DNA from: Pseudomonadota bacterium
GTDB taxonomy: Bacteria > Desulfobacterota > Binatia > UBA9968
Direction: 5' to 3'
DNA: 64,000 nt
Assembly: GCA_021324155.1 (NCBI GenBank)
Contig: JAJPJQ010000023.1
Coordinates: 245,827-309,826 of the forward strand
Position 1 is the first letter of the stretch. Each line of letters opens with the position of its first letter. Shown here piece after piece: positions 7,486 through 15,195 of the stretch. The notes beneath the pieces were generated by a model. It saw only the letters and a list, made by a program, of their open reading frames with translations, made no database searches and was not told the DNA's origin. Position numbers and translations under genes: made by a program.

Positions 7486-7641
7486 TCTTCGGTGCAAAAG
7501 AGCGGCGGGAGTCTTCTTTCCGCGGGCATCTACCCCGCCGCTATTCCCCTCGCTCTTTTAAAAATCCCCGCTCGCCACCTTAAAACCACTCTCGACTTTG
7601 ATCGTCTCGTTTTCCCGCCGCTTCACGGGCTTTTATCGGCG

Positions 7642-8214
7642 CTACTTTTTTACCGTGACGATGTGCGCCGAGATCTTACCGTCGACGGCGCCGCTGCCGA
7701 AGCGCGCCGCGATCGCGCGGCTCGCGGCCGCGGTCGCCTCGGCGAGCGTTCCGGGAGCGCGCGCCTCGATCTCGTTTCTGAGCGGCGTGCCCTGACAATA
7801 TCCAATCGCCGGAATGTCCGGCGACGCGGCGCGGCTCCGTGCCGCGACCGTGTCTATTTGAGCGACGGCGGCGAATCCGCCGGCCCGCACATCGCGCCTG
7901 ATCGCCTCGCGCTCGTGATGACCGTGCGGCGTGCGCGCCAGAAATCGCGGCGGATCGGCGGGGAAGCGCGTCTCCATGGCTCGCGTGACGACATCGGCGA
8001 ACTCGTTCTCTTCGATGCGATCCCATACGCTGAAGATGAAAACGCCGCCGCTCCGGAGCACCCGGCGCGCCTCGGACAATCCCTTCGCCTTGTCGGGAAA
8101 GAACATGGCGCCGAACTGGCAGACGACGGCGTCGAAGCTGTCGTCGCCGAACGGCAGCTGCATGGCGTCGGCTTGACGGACTGGGATTGGGGTCAGGCTT
8201 TCTATTCCCGACAA
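7642..8214 (-). pseudogene. 5'-truncated SAM-dependent methyltransferase copy
   Basis: From the C-terminus back to 'RQADAMQLPFGDDSFDAVVCQFGAMFF', this frame matches the complete methyltransferase at 13943-14761 almost residue for residue (about nine in ten identical by eye). Upstream of base 8179 the match stops abruptly and sequence of the family B repeat takes over, so the AdoMet-binding motif I (EIAAGTGAVT in the full copy) is missing. The nominal start MSGIESLTPIPV is encoded by the repeat. The remnant cannot bind AdoMet and is probably inert. It lies just downstream of a ModA-like gene. Confidence 0.85.
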
Positions 8215-8215
8215 T
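8186..8215. repeat. Family B repeat end at a truncation point
   Basis: ATTGGGGTCAGGCTTTCTAT begins 7 bp from the point where homology to the full-length methyltransferase ends, and occupies the gap before the stop of the ModA-like gene at 8224. It matches the family B terminus with one or two changes. Confidence 0.6.
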
Positions 8216-8223
8216 CTTTCTCC

Positions 8224-8982
8224 TCACTTCCCCGCCGGCTCCTCGTGCACCTTGCGCAGGAGCGGCGCAGCGGCCGGCGAGGTCATGAACCGGATCAGCG
8301 CCTGCGCGGGGTCGCGCTCCTTGGAGACGGTCAGCAGGCCGACGCTGTTGGGACAGGGCAGGTTCAGGCGTCCGGGCACGGGGCCGACGAAATCGGTCCC
8401 CGGCGCACCCACCATGATGTTGGTCTGCTGGATGCCGAGCTCGAAGTCGCCGCGCGCCAGGTAGAAGGTGACCGGGCCGGTGCCGCCGCCGGTGAGCACG
8501 ATCTTGGGCTTCAGCTGCTCGGTGAGGCCGAGCTCGGCGATTCCCTTGGCGGCGTTCTCGCCGCTGCAGCCGCGCGAATAGCCGATCGACTTCGCCGCCA
8601 CGAGCGCCTTCGCATACGCCTCGACCGTGCCGATGTCGGGCTTGGGCGCGCCGGCGCGGACCGAGACGCCGAGCGGGGCGAGCATATAGGGCGTCGCCGT
8701 GCCGGCGACGACCCGGCCTTTCTTGACGTGCGCCTCGAGCGCCTCGGGGCCGCCCGCGATCAGGTCGGCGGGCCCGCTCGCGATCCGCTCCTCCAGCGCC
8801 TTGCCGGTTTCCTGCAGCACCGTCACCTTGTGCCCGCTCTCGCGCGCGAAGGCGGCGGCGAGCGCGTTCAGCCCGGGCGGGTTGCCCTGGCTCGCCAGGA
8901 CAATGAGTTCGGCCGCGTGCGACATGGTAACCCCCGCTATGGTTACGATCGTGAGTAGAATAGTCAGAGCCCAGCGACACAT
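8224..8982 (-). CDS. ModA-like periplasmic substrate-binding protein, copy 1
   Basis: A 252-residue exported receptor with a signal peptide ending SHA at residues 21-23. The mature part 'ELIVLASQGNPPGLNALAAAFARESGHKVTVLQETGKALEERI' is of the bacterial extracellular solute-binding (PBP type II, ModA-like) fold, including 'ADLIAGGPEALEAHVKKG' and a C-terminal 'PAAAPLLRKVHEEP'. No permease or ATPase gene is nearby, so it is an orphan receptor. The ligand is uncertain; molybdate is only the family's namesake. The ribosome site is GGGAGA. From ELIV onward it differs from the copy at 10311-11069 at only eleven positions by my reading, so the two are recent paralogues. Confidence 0.85.
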   Translation of the reverse strand: MCRWALTILLTIVTIAGVTMSHAAELIVLASQGNPPGLNALAAAFARESGHKVTVLQETGKALEERIASGPADLIAGGPEALEAHVKKGRVVAGTATPYMLAPLGVSVRAGAPKPDIGTVEAYAKALVAAKSIGYSRGCSGENAAKGIAELGLTEQLKPKIVLTGGGTGPVTFYLARGDFELGIQQTNIMVGAPGTDFVGPVPGRLNLPCPNSVGLLTVSKERDPAQALIRFMTSPAAAPLLRKVHEEPAGK

Positions 8983-9037
8983 GAAAATCTCCCTAATGAT
9001 CCGTCCATTTTCCCTGCGGCGACGGCGAAGGTGTATG

Positions 9038-9457
9038 CTAGTTTCCCTCGCTCGAAGTGGCTTCTGTCAGTCCATCGATTAACTTCTTCACATTTGACTT
9101 TGTTATCACCAGTTCAACATCAGTGATCAGCGTAAGACAGAAAAATATATAAACGTTGTCAGCATCGTAGCGTATACCTAAATAAACTTCGCCCGATGAG
9201 GCTAAATCCCGAGTTTTTACAGACGGCGCATCTTTTAACGCTCCGCCGTGCGATTTGGACCGGACCGCCACAAACAGTGTTTTTCTCAACGCATCCTTTA
9301 ATTTCTTTGCAGCCTGTTTTGTTATCACCGCGCCGATATCCCCGTACGATTTAAGTGACACCGTTATCGCAACGCTCTTATTGTCATACTGTACGACGAT
9401 GACGCCTTGTTCCGTTAGGTCACTGTCTTGTATGACCACAGCCGCAGCTTCGTTCAT
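9038..9457 (-). CDS. Hypothetical protein, 139 residues
   Basis: Soluble, mixed alpha/beta-looking protein with no signal peptide or membrane segment. Two similar stretches, 'GDIGAVITKQAAKKLKDALRK' near residue 40 and 'TDVELVITKSNVKKLIDGLTE' near the C-terminus, suggest an internal duplication of a strand-helix unit. No family recognised. Lower GC than its neighbours. The start ATG at 9457 has no strong ribosome site. Confidence 0.55.
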   Translation of the reverse strand: MNEAAAVVIQDSDLTEQGVIVVQYDNKSVAITVSLKSYGDIGAVITKQAAKKLKDALRKTLFVAVRSKSHGGALKDAPSVKTRDLASSGEVYLGIRYDADNVYIFFCLTLITDVELVITKSNVKKLIDGLTEATSSEGN

Positions 9458-9530
9458 GATCGTGGCGGACGTATTTTAGAATCGCTCGGGTGTCTTTAAC
9501 AAGCAGAAAATAGCCGGGCATTGCCGGGCG

Positions 9531-9735
9531 ATCAGAAAGGTCCGAAGACGAGGCGCGCTAAGCTCCGCGAGCGAAGCGACGTCGAAGGGCTCCGAACACC
9601 AAGGGCACGGCACGCCGTGCCCCTACGCAAGAAAGAGATACCGCGAACTCGATCATCTGAGCGCTTCGCCTGTCATCCTGAGCGAAGCGAAGGATCTCTC
9701 CGGAGAGATTCTTCGGCTGTGCCTCAGCGGTACAA
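9531..9735. repeat. Family A repeat (partial) with REP-like hairpin
   Basis: Contains 'GAAGCGACGTCGAAGGGCTC', then GGGCACGGCACGCCGTGCCC at 9603-9622, which can fold into a strong hairpin, then 'TGTCATCCTGAGCGAAGCGA', a motif familiar from dispersed intergenic repeats. The first 95 bp correspond to the left part of the longer copies at 11624 and 13584. Together with the metH scrap it fills the 418-bp stretch without genes between 9458 and 9875. Confidence 0.75.
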
Positions 9736-9738
9736 CTA

Positions 9739-9762
9739 GGGTCAGGTCTTGTTTCTTGAATT
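9739..9762. repeat. Family B repeat end next to a metH fragment
   Basis: GGGTCAGGTCTTG at 9739-9751 followed by TTTCTTGAATTC. It lies about 20-30 bp from the edge of the metH scrap. Confidence 0.6.
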
Positions 9763-9782
9763 CGGTCAGTACAGCTTTAACT

Positions 9783-9872
9783 ACCGTCATCCCCTTCCGC
9801 TTCGCGTAGCTCTCGACCTGGTCTTTGCCGATCGCTGCGAACGGCGAAGCAGCGCGCGCTTCGCGGTGCGAA
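9783..9872 (-). pseudogene. 90-bp fragment of the metH 3' region
   Basis: Reading on the minus strand gives '[20 protein letters not shown]' followed by 'AKRKGMTV', matching the last domain of the methionine synthase encoded at 16193-19867 ('[20 protein letters not shown]'). The DNA match covers 9783-9872 against about 16251-16336 with few mismatches. Flanking sequence is unrelated. It is a duplicated scrap, not a functional gene. Confidence 0.85.
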
Positions 9873-9875
9873 ACT

Positions 9876-10301
9876 TCAGCGCTTGAACCGAGTCCGAAGA
9901 TACTTGACAATTTTCTGCTCTGCGACGGCTGACCTGAACGGCATACCTTTGGCCATCTGCCAACCAATTCGCCCGCCGGTGTATGACCCGAAGAGAGATA
10001 CCGCAGCTAGCGACATAAGCATAACCACAATCGTGGGAAAGCCTATCATGAATTGTATCCATTCAGCAGGATGAAACAACGCGTAAAATCCCAAAACGGC
10101 GACGAGCAGTATGCCGAGCGGCACGGCAATTGCCGCTTGGAATAGGAGAACGCCCGGGAGAGAAAGCAAAGTAGCCAGACAAAGACGCAGTGCGAAAGGA
10201 CGCTGTGAGGGAACGAGAAATAATAAACCGCACACGGCGAGGCTGACAAGCATAAGGGCCCCGTAGGCCAGCAGGCATATTCCATACGCGATAGCCTGCA
10301 T
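9876..10301 (-). CDS. Small integral membrane protein, unknown
   Basis: A 141-residue protein with four hydrophobic segments, around residues 4-30, 37-56, 58-76 and 85-107, and a basic C-terminal tail ('KIVKYLRTRFKR'). Its stop at 9876 is immediately adjacent to the metH scrap, and its start is 10 bp from the stop of the upstream ModA-like copy 2, so the two genes are probably co-transcribed. No family recognised. Confidence 0.6.
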   Translation of the reverse strand: MQAIAYGICLLAYGALMLVSLAVCGLLFLVPSQRPFALRLCLATLLSLPGVLLFQAAIAVPLGILLVAVLGFYALFHPAEWIQFMIGFPTIVVMLMSLAAVSLFGSYTGGRIGWQMAKGMPFRSAVAEQKIVKYLRTRFKR

Positions 10302-10310
10302 ACTGCCTCC

Positions 10311-11069
10311 TCACCTCCCCACCGGCTCCTCGTGAACCTTACGAAGCAGCGGCGCGGCGGCCGGAGAGATCATGAACTGGATCAGGGCCTGCGCGGCGTC
10401 GCGCTCCTTCGAGACGGTCAGCAGGCCGATGCTGTTGGGACACGGCAGGTTGAGATGTCCGGGCACGGGCCCGACGAAATCGGTCCCCGGCGCGCCGACC
10501 ATGATGTTGGTCTGCTGGATGCCGAGCTCGAAGTCGCCGCGCGCGAGATAGAAGGTCACCGGACCGGTGCCGCCGCCGGTGAGGACGATTTTGGGCTTGA
10601 GCTGCTCGGTGAGGCCGAGCTGCGCGATGCCCTTCGCGGCGTTGTCGCCGCTGCAGCCGCGCGAATAGCCGATCGACTTCGCCGCTACGAGCGCCTTCGC
10701 GTAGGCCTCGACCGTCGTGATGTCCGGCTTGGGCGCGCCGGTGCGGACCGAGACGCCGAGCGGGGCGAGCATATAGGGCGTTGCCGTGCCGGCGACGACC
10801 CGGCCTTTCTTGACGTGCGCCTCGAGCGCCTCGGGGCCGCCCGCGATCAGGTCCGCGGGTCCGCTCGCGATCCGCTCCTCCAGCGCCTTGCCGGTTTCCT
10901 GCAGCACCGTCACCTTGTGGCCGCTCTCGCGCGCGAAGGCGGCGGCGAGCGCGTTCAGCCCCGGCGGGTTGCCCTGGCTCGCCAGGACGATGAGCTCGGC
11001 AGCGTGCGCCATGGTGCCTCCGGCTATGGTTGCGATGATGAATGCGACAGCTCGCGTGAAGCGATGCAT
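10311..11069 (-). CDS. ModA-like periplasmic substrate-binding protein, copy 2
   Basis: 252 residues, the same length as the copy at 8224-8982 and nearly identical after the signal peptide (differences include RTG for RAG, DIT for DIG, CSGDN for CSGEN, NSIGLL for NSVGLL). The signal peptides differ much more ('MHRFTRAVAFIIATIAG' here), as do the flanking bases apart from the GGGAGATT ribosome site, so the duplicated block is essentially the mature coding region. It is followed after 10 bp by the small membrane protein, which could be a partner. No classical ABC permease or ATPase is adjacent. Confidence 0.85.
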   Translation of the reverse strand: MHRFTRAVAFIIATIAGGTMAHAAELIVLASQGNPPGLNALAAAFARESGHKVTVLQETGKALEERIASGPADLIAGGPEALEAHVKKGRVVAGTATPYMLAPLGVSVRTGAPKPDITTVEAYAKALVAAKSIGYSRGCSGDNAAKGIAQLGLTEQLKPKIVLTGGGTGPVTFYLARGDFELGIQQTNIMVGAPGTDFVGPVPGHLNLPCPNSIGLLTVSKERDAAQALIQFMISPAAAPLLRKVHEEPVGR

Positions 11070-11112
11070 ATAATCTCCCTGACGACTACGTCGCGATGGC
11101 TATTGCGTTAGC

Positions 11113-11541
11113 CTACTGCTTTAGCGGATACGCAAGGGGCTGGCCTTTTTCGGTGATGAGCGTCACGACCAGCTTCATGCCCGCCGTCTTGCTGAGATTG
11201 GTCGCTTCGTGAACGTAGGCAGGATTCTTGGGATCGGACTGGAAGTACAGCAGAACGCCCGGCTTCATCGGCACCGGCGCCTTGCCCACTTCTTCCATCA
11301 CGCCTTCGCCTTCGAGGACATAGATGAATTCCTGGCCGGGATGATAATGCTTGCCGCTTTTAGCGCCGGGTTTGTATTCGGCTATAAAGACGGTGACCTC
11401 TTTCTTCGGATCGGCCTCCAGGTCCTTTTTCATCAGGACGGTGCGGGTCAACCCCTCTTGCGCGAATACGTTTCCCGAGGCCCACAACGCGAGACCGCCG
11501 ACAAGCAGCGCCGTCAAACGAACAAAACGAATACTGCGCAT
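11113..11541 (-). CDS. Secreted cupin-domain protein
   Basis: 142 residues with a signal peptide ending VFA at residues 25-27. The cupin core is plain: 'YKPGAKSGKHYHPGQEFIYVLEGEG' (metal-binding His-x-His and Glu), then 'MKPGVLLYFQSDPKNPAYVHEATN' with the second-motif His. Such small periplasmic cupins bind a metal; their reaction is usually unknown. A second, less similar secreted cupin is encoded at 13038-13445. Start chosen at the first Met, directly before the signal peptide, with a GGAGG ribosome site. Confidence 0.8.
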   Translation of the reverse strand: MRSIRFVRLTALLVGGLALWASGNVFAQEGLTRTVLMKKDLEADPKKEVTVFIAEYKPGAKSGKHYHPGQEFIYVLEGEGVMEEVGKAPVPMKPGVLLYFQSDPKNPAYVHEATNLSKTAGMKLVVTLITEKGQPLAYPLKQ

Positions 11542-11623
11542 AACCCACCTCCCTGCAAAATTTGCTAGAAATGCGTAGTAACATGGCAGGTATTGAAGTC
11601 AAGTAAAGAGTAACATTTGGCTT

Positions 11624-11957
11624 GGCGTCCGGAGACGAGGCGCGCGAAGGTGAGCGAGCGGAGCGATGTCGAAGGGCTCCGAATATCGAGGGCACGGCAC
11701 GCCGTGCCCCTACGAAGAAGACGGGGCGCGACCCTCTCTAGCTCCCCCTTCGCAACGGGGAGGATTAAAGCGAGGCGCGCCCTCCGGAAACATCTCCCCT
11801 TACGAAGGGGAGACAGGAGAGGGGTGAATTTCCGAGGTGCAGACGCGAGCTTGGGCGAGATGAGATTCCGTCCGCGGTACGATACCGCTTCGTCATTCTT
11901 TGCCGCCGCAGCCGAAGAATCTTTCCGGATTATGTAGGGGCACGGCGTGCCGTGCCC
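11624..11957. repeat. Family A repeat, long copy bounded by inverted hairpin motifs
   Basis: The gene-free stretch 11542-12018 is mostly this element. It holds GGGCACGGCACGCCGTGCCC at 11690-11709, a 165-bp body (starting 'GAAGAAGACGGGGCGCGACC', containing 'TCTCCCCTTACGAAGGGGAG', ending 'TTGGGCGAGATGAGATT') and an inverted copy of the hairpin at 11934-11957. The body recurs almost unchanged in 13651-13812. No coding potential or transposase is seen, so it is MITE-like. Confidence 0.85.
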
Positions 11958-12018
11958 AATCCCGATCGGTAGCGGCGCGTTGGCGGGCCTTATTTTTCTT
12001 GCCGGAATTTTTAATCGC

Positions 12019-12993
12019 TCAACCGGCTCCGACTCTCAGCACGATCTTTCCTTTCGGCTGAGGCCGTACGTGTTCCAGCATCAAATGAGCCTCGCGCGCG
12101 TCCGCGAGGGGTAGAACCGCGCCGACACGCCCTCTCAGCTTTCCCCCGTCGATGAGGCCGGCGATCTCCGCCAGGCGCTGGCTTGTGACCTCGACGATAA
12201 AGAACGCGGCTTCGACGCCGTGGCTTTGCGCAAGCTGCTGATCGGGAGGGGACACCAAGGAAATCAGCTTGCCGCCGCGACGGAGGACTTGAAACGAACG
12301 CTTTTGGGTTTCGCCGCCGACCAGATCAATGACGGCGTCGGCATCCCGGATAGCTTCCTCGAAGCGCTGCGTCTTGTAGTCGATCACGGTGTCGGCGCCG
12401 AGGCTGCGCACAAAGGCGATATCGTCCGTCCCTGCGGTCGCGAAAATTCGCAGGCCGGCGCGGTGGGCCAGCTGAACCGCATAGGCGCCGACGCTTCCCG
12501 CCGCAGCGTGAATGACTACCGTTTGGCCTGCTTTGAGCTGGGCCTTATCGAACAGCGCCTGCCATGCAGTCACGGCAACGACGGGAACAGCGGCGGCTTC
12601 GATGTAGCTTAGCGAGGCCGGCTTCATCGCGACCATCCCCGCGGACGACACCGCATACTCGGCATAGGCCCCGATAAACTGGGGATTCGTAGAACCATAA
12701 ACCCGATCCCCCGCGCGCAGGCCGGAAACACCCGGCCCCACGGCGGCGATGTCGCCGGACAGATCCGAGCCCGGAGTGAAGGGAAGCGGTAGCGGCAAAC
12801 CGCCGTTTCCCGCCCTGAGCAAAGCGTCCCATGGACCGACCCCGGCGGCTTCGACTTTGACCAGGACCTCGCCGGCGCCGGGAGTGGGCCGGGGAACCCT
12901 CTCGAACCGCATGACGTCTATCGGCCCGTACTCGTGCACGCGCCAGGCCATCATCGATGCGTCGTTGGTCTGATTAACGCTGCCGGTAACCAT
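12019..12993 (-). CDS. NADP-dependent quinone oxidoreductase-like MDR protein
   Basis: A 324-residue zinc-independent medium-chain dehydrogenase/reductase. The N-terminal GroES-like part has 'PGAGEVLVKVEAAGVGPWDALLRAG' and 'PFTPGSDLSGDIAAVG'; the Rossmann part has the nucleotide-binding 'VVIHAAAGSVGAYAVQLAH', then 'LGADTVIDY'. No zinc-ligand cysteines are present, as expected for quinone oxidoreductases. Translation could begin at Met14/Met15 (MMAWRVHEYGPIDVM), which looks more like family starts than the extra 13 residues. It precedes a secreted cupin gene and is flanked on both sides by family A repeats, so this block may have moved as a unit. Confidence 0.85.
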   Translation of the reverse strand: MVTGSVNQTNDASMMAWRVHEYGPIDVMRFERVPRPTPGAGEVLVKVEAAGVGPWDALLRAGNGGLPLPLPFTPGSDLSGDIAAVGPGVSGLRAGDRVYGSTNPQFIGAYAEYAVSSAGMVAMKPASLSYIEAAAVPVVAVTAWQALFDKAQLKAGQTVVIHAAAGSVGAYAVQLAHRAGLRIFATAGTDDIAFVRSLGADTVIDYKTQRFEEAIRDADAVIDLVGGETQKRSFQVLRRGGKLISLVSPPDQQLAQSHGVEAAFFIVEVTSQRLAEIAGLIDGGKLRGRVGAVLPLADAREAHLMLEHVRPQPKGKIVLRVGAG

Positions 12994-13037
12994 TTTATGC
13001 TCCTTCGCTATCGTCGGCAGGCCATTTATCGCGATCG

Positions 13038-13445
13038 CTACTTCTTGTCCGGTATCGTCAGCGGCTTGCTCTTGGAATCGACGACGAAGACCGCCAATAG
13101 GCTCGCAGGCTCGCTGTTACTCGCATTCTCACTGATCTTGTGATGCGAGCCGGGCGTTTCGTAGAAGCCTTCGCCGACGCGGTAGACTTTCGCGGGCTCA
13201 TCGTCGACCTGGCTTCGAATGGCGCCCGACAACACATAAGCGTAGATGAATGCCGACGCGGCGTGGCGATGGGCCGTCGATTTGCCACCTGGAGGATAGC
13301 TCACAACGACGGCGACCATGCTTTTTCCTTCGATGTTCGGGATCATGTGCTCGAAGACCGGTTTCTCTTGCTCGTTGGCTTGCCCCCATGCAAGGCCGGC
13401 CGGTAAAAGCAGCCACGATAAGAGCACGACAACGGTGAGCTTCAT
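13038..13445 (-). CDS. Secreted cupin-domain protein
   Basis: 135 residues; signal peptide ending WG-QA near residue 22. The cupin motif 'YPPGGKSTAHRHAASAFIYAYVLSG' replaces the usual Glu with Ala-Phe-Ile but keeps both His residues, and 'YETPGSHHKISENAS' supplies the second motif. Likely a periplasmic metal-binding protein of unknown reaction. It lies upstream of the quinone oxidoreductase gene on the same strand with a 44-bp gap, so the two may be co-expressed. Confidence 0.8.
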   Translation of the reverse strand: MKLTVVVLLSWLLLPAGLAWGQANEQEKPVFEHMIPNIEGKSMVAVVVSYPPGGKSTAHRHAASAFIYAYVLSGAIRSQVDDEPAKVYRVGEGFYETPGSHHKISENASNSEPASLLAVFVVDSKSKPLTIPDKK

Positions 13446-13583
13446 GATCTTCTCCTCTACGCTGCACGATGACAGCGGCCGGCTTGCCGCGCCGCAGGGT
13501 TATCTCAGGGGCGTTCTCAGCTTACTTCCCCGCCGCATATCCGAGAATAGGCCGCAGCAATTTTTTCTGGGAAACGATTACAG

Positions 13584-13890
13584 GCGATCAGAGAGGTCCA
13601 GAGACGAGGCGACGGGCTCCGAATACCGGGCACGGCACGCCGTGCCCCTACGAAGAAGACGGGGCGCGACCCCCTCTAGCTCCCCCTTCGCAACGGGGAG
13701 GATTAAAGCGCGGCGCGCCCTCCGGAAACATCTCCCCTTACAAAGGAGAGACAGGAGAGGAGCGAATTTCCGAGGTGCAGGCGCGTGAACTTGGGCGAGA
13801 TGAGATTTCGAAGAATCTTTCCGGATTCGGAGCGATGCTCGTCAGACCCAAGCGTTGCGTTTTTATGTAGGGGCACGGCGTGCCGCGCCC
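13584..13890. repeat. Family A repeat, second long copy
   Basis: Hairpin motif at 13628-13647, a body nearly identical to 11714-11870 and an inverted hairpin at 13867-13890 (one base changed: GCCGCGCCC). It fills most of the gene-free stretch 13446-13942. The two long copies bracket the oxidoreductase/cupin pair. Confidence 0.85.
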
Positions 13891-13942
13891 AATCTCCATC
13901 GGCGCGTTGACGTATGGGCCTTTATCATCGTCCCGGCCCGGC

Positions 13943-14761
13943 CTACTTTTTCATCGTGACGATATGCGCCGAGATTTTGCCGTCGACGGCGCCGTTGCCG
14001 AAGCGCGCCGCGATCGCGCGGCTCGCGGCCGCGGTCGCGTCGGCGAGCTTTCCGGGAGCGCGCGCCTCGATCTCGTTTCTGAGCGGCGTACCCTCGCAGT
14101 ACGCCACCGCGGGGATTTCCGGCGACGCCGCTCGGCTGCGCGCCGCCACCGTGTCTATTTCAGGGGCGGCGGCGAACCCTCCGGCCCTCACATCGCGCCG
14201 GATCGCCTCGCGGTCGTGATGACCGTGCGGCGTGCGCGCCAGAAAGCGCGGCGGATCGGCGGGAAAGAGCGTCTCCATGGCTCGCGTGACGACATCGGCG
14301 AACTCGTTCTCTTCGATCCGATCCCAGACGCTGAAGATTAAAACGCCGCCGCTCCGGAGCACACGGCGCGCCTCCGAAAATGCCTTCGGCTTGTCAGGAA
14401 AGAACATGGCGCCGAACTGGCAGACGACGGCGTCGAAGCTCTCGTCGCCGAACGGCAGCTGCATCGCGTCGGCCTGACGCCACTCGACCGGCCGCGCCGT
14501 CCCCACGGCCTGCGCTTGATAGAGCATCGCCTGGTTGAGATCGGTCGCGACGATGGCGGCGCTCGGCGGGAGCGCGGCCGCGAGAGCGCGGGTGACCGCG
14601 CCCGTTCCGGCGGCGATTTCCAATACGCTCGCGACGGAGAAGCCGCTCAGCCGGCGGGCCAGCTCCGCCGCGTACGGCTCGAAGATCAGCGGCACCAGAA
14701 CCATATCGTAGAGCTTCGCGATCGAGCCGTGAAAATTTTTATCGGCGTCAGAAGCGGGCAT
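13943..14761 (-). CDS. Class I SAM-dependent methyltransferase (UbiE/COQ5-like)
   Basis: A 272-residue soluble enzyme with the AdoMet-binding motif 'VLEIAAGTGAVTRALAAALP' (about residue 46), the acidic loop 'IVATDLNQAML' and 'FDAVVCQFGAMFFPD' (motif IV/post-I region). The C-terminal third is family-specific. The substrate is unknown. It starts 9 bp downstream of the BrnA antitoxin gene's stop. A truncated duplicate occupies 7642-8214; the intact copy here is the likely parent. Confidence 0.88.
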   Translation of the reverse strand: MPASDADKNFHGSIAKLYDMVLVPLIFEPYAAELARRLSGFSVASVLEIAAGTGAVTRALAAALPPSAAIVATDLNQAMLYQAQAVGTARPVEWRQADAMQLPFGDESFDAVVCQFGAMFFPDKPKAFSEARRVLRSGGVLIFSVWDRIEENEFADVVTRAMETLFPADPPRFLARTPHGHHDREAIRRDVRAGGFAAAPEIDTVAARSRAASPEIPAVAYCEGTPLRNEIEARAPGKLADATAAASRAIAARFGNGAVDGKISAHIVTMKK

Positions 14762-14769
14762 TATCCTTC

Positions 14770-15057
14770 CTAGCTCGCCTTCCTGATCTCGCCGGCGAGG
14801 ATCTCGTTGACCAACGACTGGTAAGGCAACCCTTTCTTCTTCGCCGTCCGGCGCAGCCAGCCGAGCACGCTCGCGTCCAGGCGGATCGCGATCAGCTTCC
14901 GCGGCTCGTCGCCCAACGGCGGCCGTCCGACGCGGCGCATACGCGCAAGCTGCCGCTCGGAGAGTTCCGGTATGTCGGAGAAATCAATCTTGCGCGTAGC
15001 TTTTCCTTTCTTTGCGGCTCGCGCGCCGCGCGCTGATGATCCTCGTGATCTTTTCAT
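14770..15057 (-). CDS. brnA: BrnA-type antitoxin
   Basis: 95 residues from the ATG at 15057, which has a GGAGA ribosome site; the frame is open further upstream but that part is remnant toxin sequence. The basic N-terminus precedes the BrnA ribbon-helix-helix domain: 'DIPELSERQLARMRRVGRPPLGDEPRKLIAIRLDASVLGWLRRTAKKKGLPYQSLVNEIL'. BrnA binds its promoter and neutralises the ribonuclease BrnT, normally encoded just upstream with overlapping codons. Here the upstream toxin is decayed (next entry), so the antitoxin survives without an active partner. Confidence 0.85.
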   Translation of the reverse strand: MKRSRGSSARGARAAKKGKATRKIDFSDIPELSERQLARMRRVGRPPLGDEPRKLIAIRLDASVLGWLRRTAKKKGLPYQSLVNEILAGEIRKAS

Positions 15058-15195
15058 CGCCCTTGTCTCCTTATCGTGTACACTATAACCAGCACCCGCC
15101 CCGACGCGCTTCGCGCCTCCGTAGCCGAATGGGCCAGATCGTCGCCGTCGAGGCGGCCGGGTCGAGGAACGCCGAGGCCGCTTCCTCGAACGTGG
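15054..15195 (-). pseudogene. brnT: Decayed BrnT toxin remnant
   Basis: On the minus strand one frame reads 'TFEEAASAFLDPAAS' and, after a frameshift near 15150, another reads 'DGDDLAHSATEARSASGRVL' then 'VIVYTIRRQGR' and stop. Both pieces match the middle of BrnT (FEEAA..F.DP, then D.HS..E.R....GR.LVVVYT.R). The N-terminus is lost at a family B repeat end (15194), the C-terminal 'IRIISARKAT' region is missing, and the frame is broken. The final TGA still overlaps the BrnA ATG as ATGA, the arrangement of a once-functional operon. Confidence 0.75.

Noticed and set aside
7676..8980. A 434-codon minus-strand frame across the truncated methyltransferase and receptor copy 1
   Set aside because: It is a different frame of the same DNA, dominated by Arg and Ala; the in-frame receptor and methyltransferase matches are clear in the other frames.
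9653..9967. A 104-codon minus-strand frame spanning the metH-like segment
   Set aside because: Only the middle matches a protein (metH), and the ends are repeat sequence; treated as a gene fragment, not a gene.
9603..13890. GGCACGGCACGCCGTGCC hairpins as ordinary rho-independent terminators
   Set aside because: They lack a following T-tract, occur inside longer repeated elements and appear in both orientations away from gene ends.
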